Source: an uncultured Eubacteriales bacterium (GTDB taxonomy: Bacteria; Bacillota; Clostridia; Oscillospirales; Butyricicoccaceae). Taken from it: a stretch of DNA of 6,878 nt. Both the position numbers and the translations under genes were made by a program. Under the pieces are notes generated by a model. It ran no database searches. It saw only the letters and a list, made by a program, of their open reading frames with translations, and was not told the DNA's origin. Where the stretch lies: positions 40,782 through 47,659 of the forward strand of contig CAJUGU010000011.1 of assembly GCA_910586105.1 (NCBI GenBank). The letters run 5' to 3'. Within the stretch, counting starts at the first letter, position 1. Every line of letters begins with the position of its first letter. Below, in pieces: positions 6,328 through 6,878 of the stretch.

Positions 6328-6488
6328 TAAGGTTGTCCCGGAAGCCTGAAGCGGCGCAGCCGCACGGCCTCCCTGTGATTACCGAATTTACGGCTGAGCC
6401 TGTCCCTTCCCCAAACGGGAAACGGCCAACGCAGCCTTTACTGGCGAGGGCGCGGCATGCCCAAGCGGGCGGCGCATCCTCTTACCGT
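6328..6488 (-). other. 5' leader of the rsmH transcript, without mraZ
   Basis: About 160 nt between the predicted start of transcription and rsmH. It is too short for mraZ (usually about 140 codons), and no MraZ-like motif is found in any frame. It contains a GCGGC/GCCGC stem with loop (6351-6363), extendable by a lower helix (6342-6346 with 6366-6370), and a TTCCC/GGGAA stem (6407-6421). An AGGGAGG sequence (6368-6374) lies 40 nt before the rsmH ATG, too far to serve it directly. It precedes a GTG (6365) whose frame ends in TAATG at the rsmH start. No U-run follows any stem, so no attenuator terminator is seen. Confidence 0.5.
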
Positions 6489-6494
6489 GCTTCC

Positions 6495-6523
6495 ATTATA
6501 CAGGAAGACACAGGAAATTGCAA
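6495..6523 (-). promoter_or_regulatory. Promoter of the rsmH-led dcw operon
   Basis: On the minus strand, TTGCAA (6518-6523) and TATAAT (6495-6500) are separated by exactly 17 bp: a perfect -10 and a 4-of-6 match to the TTGACA -35. This is the strongest sigma-A type promoter in the window. It points toward rsmH with a predicted start near 6488. AT-rich DNA upstream could act as an UP element or carry regulator sites. Confidence 0.85.
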
Positions 6524-6635
6524 GCCGTTTCCCAATTTTTTTAACCAAAAAATCGGTCATTTCCAGATAAAATCAGTGTTTTTTGAACAAGAGGCCCTCA
6601 TTCCCGTCCATTCTGCAAAACTCCGAAAACCGCAT

Positions 6636-6701
6636 TTTGTAACGGCTTTGTAACCATTTTGTTCCCGATTTTTAACCAATTTACGCACATTTTCCGAAAA
6701 A
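6636..6701. repeat. Six 11-bp units, each starting TTT (phased T-tracts)
   Basis: Read on the plus strand, the stretch divides exactly into six 11-mers: TTTGTAACGGC, TTTGTAACCAT, TTTGTTCCCGA, TTTTTAACCAA, TTTACGCACAT and TTTCCGAAAAA. The first four share TTTNTNACC-like cores; the last two keep only the leading TTT. The 11-bp spacing places the tracts on one face of the helix, as in intrinsically curved DNA or arrays of regulator half-sites. It lies about 115-185 bp upstream of the rsmH -35 hexamer. Confidence 0.6.
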
Positions 6702-6746
6702 AGCAACGAGAGGCGGGGGTGGAAAAAAGCGTATGAGGAGGCATAA

Positions 6747-6815
6747 ATTGACCAAAAAAATTTACAATTTCGCGTCAAGGTCTTCCAGCCCCAGAAGGGC
6801 AGATTTTTGGTCAAT
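6747..6815. repeat. 12-bp perfect inverted repeat with 45-nt spacer
   Basis: ATTGACCAAAAA (6747-6758) and its exact complement (6804-6815) flank 45 nt. As RNA this would be a long stem with a large loop, or a smaller inner stem from GCCC/GGGC pairing near 6788-6800. As DNA it could be a pair of operator sites. Neither orientation has the compact GC stem plus U-run of an intrinsic terminator. Confidence 0.75.
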
Positions 6816-6878
6816 ATGTCGAAAGCGCGTCCTCGCGGGCGGTGGTCTTACGCAGACGGCGGCCCTACGCGGGCGGAG

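Larger units (their letters stand above)
6524..6878. other. AT-rich non-coding region upstream of the dcw promoter
   Basis: About 355 nt with no confident gene. It is much richer in A/T than the genes beside it up to about 6770, then turns GC-rich toward the right edge. It holds the 11-bp-phased T-tract array (6636-6701), a 12-bp inverted repeat (6747-6815), and several TTAACCA/TTGACCA-like motifs. Several frames stay open to the right edge: a plus-strand frame from a TTG at 6748 with AGGAGG (6736-6741) 6 nt before it, and a minus-strand frame ending in TAA at 6762-6764. Either could be a gene fragment, but neither product is recognisable. CGCGGGCGG occurs twice near the edge (6833 and 6868 onward). 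Confidence 0.5.

Noticed and set aside
6388..6477. 29-codon frame (MRRPLGHAAPSPV start) in the rsmH leader
   Set aside because: AAGAGG directly abuts the ATG with no spacing, the product is low-complexity, and the frame is not coupled to rsmH.
6557..6814. 85-codon minus-strand frame upstream of rsmH
   Set aside because: It crosses the AT-rich phased array and the inverted repeat, lacks a ribosome binding site, and gives no recognisable product.

Overview
The window looks like part of the division and cell-wall (dcw) cluster of a GC-rich, low-motility-of-gene-order Gram-positive relative of the Clostridia; an Oscillospiraceae/Ruminococcaceae-type bacterium is the best guess. This is inferred from the gene order rsmH-ftsL-class B PBP-murE, the PASTA-tailed PBP, the AAAGGAGG-type ribosome binding sites, and a MurE carrying the DNPR motif of meso-diaminopimelate-adding enzymes. 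No rRNA, tRNA, transposase or CRISPR array was seen.

Every confident gene is on the minus strand, so transcription runs from right to left. From the right: about 350 nt of AT-rich non-coding DNA (6524-6878) holds a 12-bp inverted repeat and an 11-bp-phased array of T-tracts. A near-consensus promoter follows (6495-6523), then a leader of about 160 nt, rsmH (16S rRNA methyltransferase), an FtsL-like divisome protein, a gap with a candidate extended -10 promoter and a strong 5' hairpin, a class B penicillin-binding protein with two PASTA domains, a short gap with a strong hairpin, and murE. Downstream of murE a second candidate promoter (645-673) and a hairpin-rich leader of about 265 nt precede an unrelated gene. 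That gene encodes a coiled-coil protein built on a 14-residue (42-bp) tandem repeat and runs off the left edge.

The four dcw genes work together: MurE makes the UDP-MurNAc-tripeptide, the PBP cross-links septal (or spore) peptidoglycan, FtsL is a bitopic divisome scaffold for that PBP, and RsmH is the conserved rRNA methyltransferase at the head of the cluster. Two departures from the usual layout stand out: no mraZ lies between the promoter and rsmH, and murE is followed by the coiled-coil gene instead of murF/mraY.

No wholly new multi-gene system is evident. The points most worth a second look are the phased array and TTRACCA-like motifs upstream of rsmH, the KTA (not KTG) third motif in the PBP, and the histidine-containing 14-residue coiled-coil repeat gene with its structured leader.
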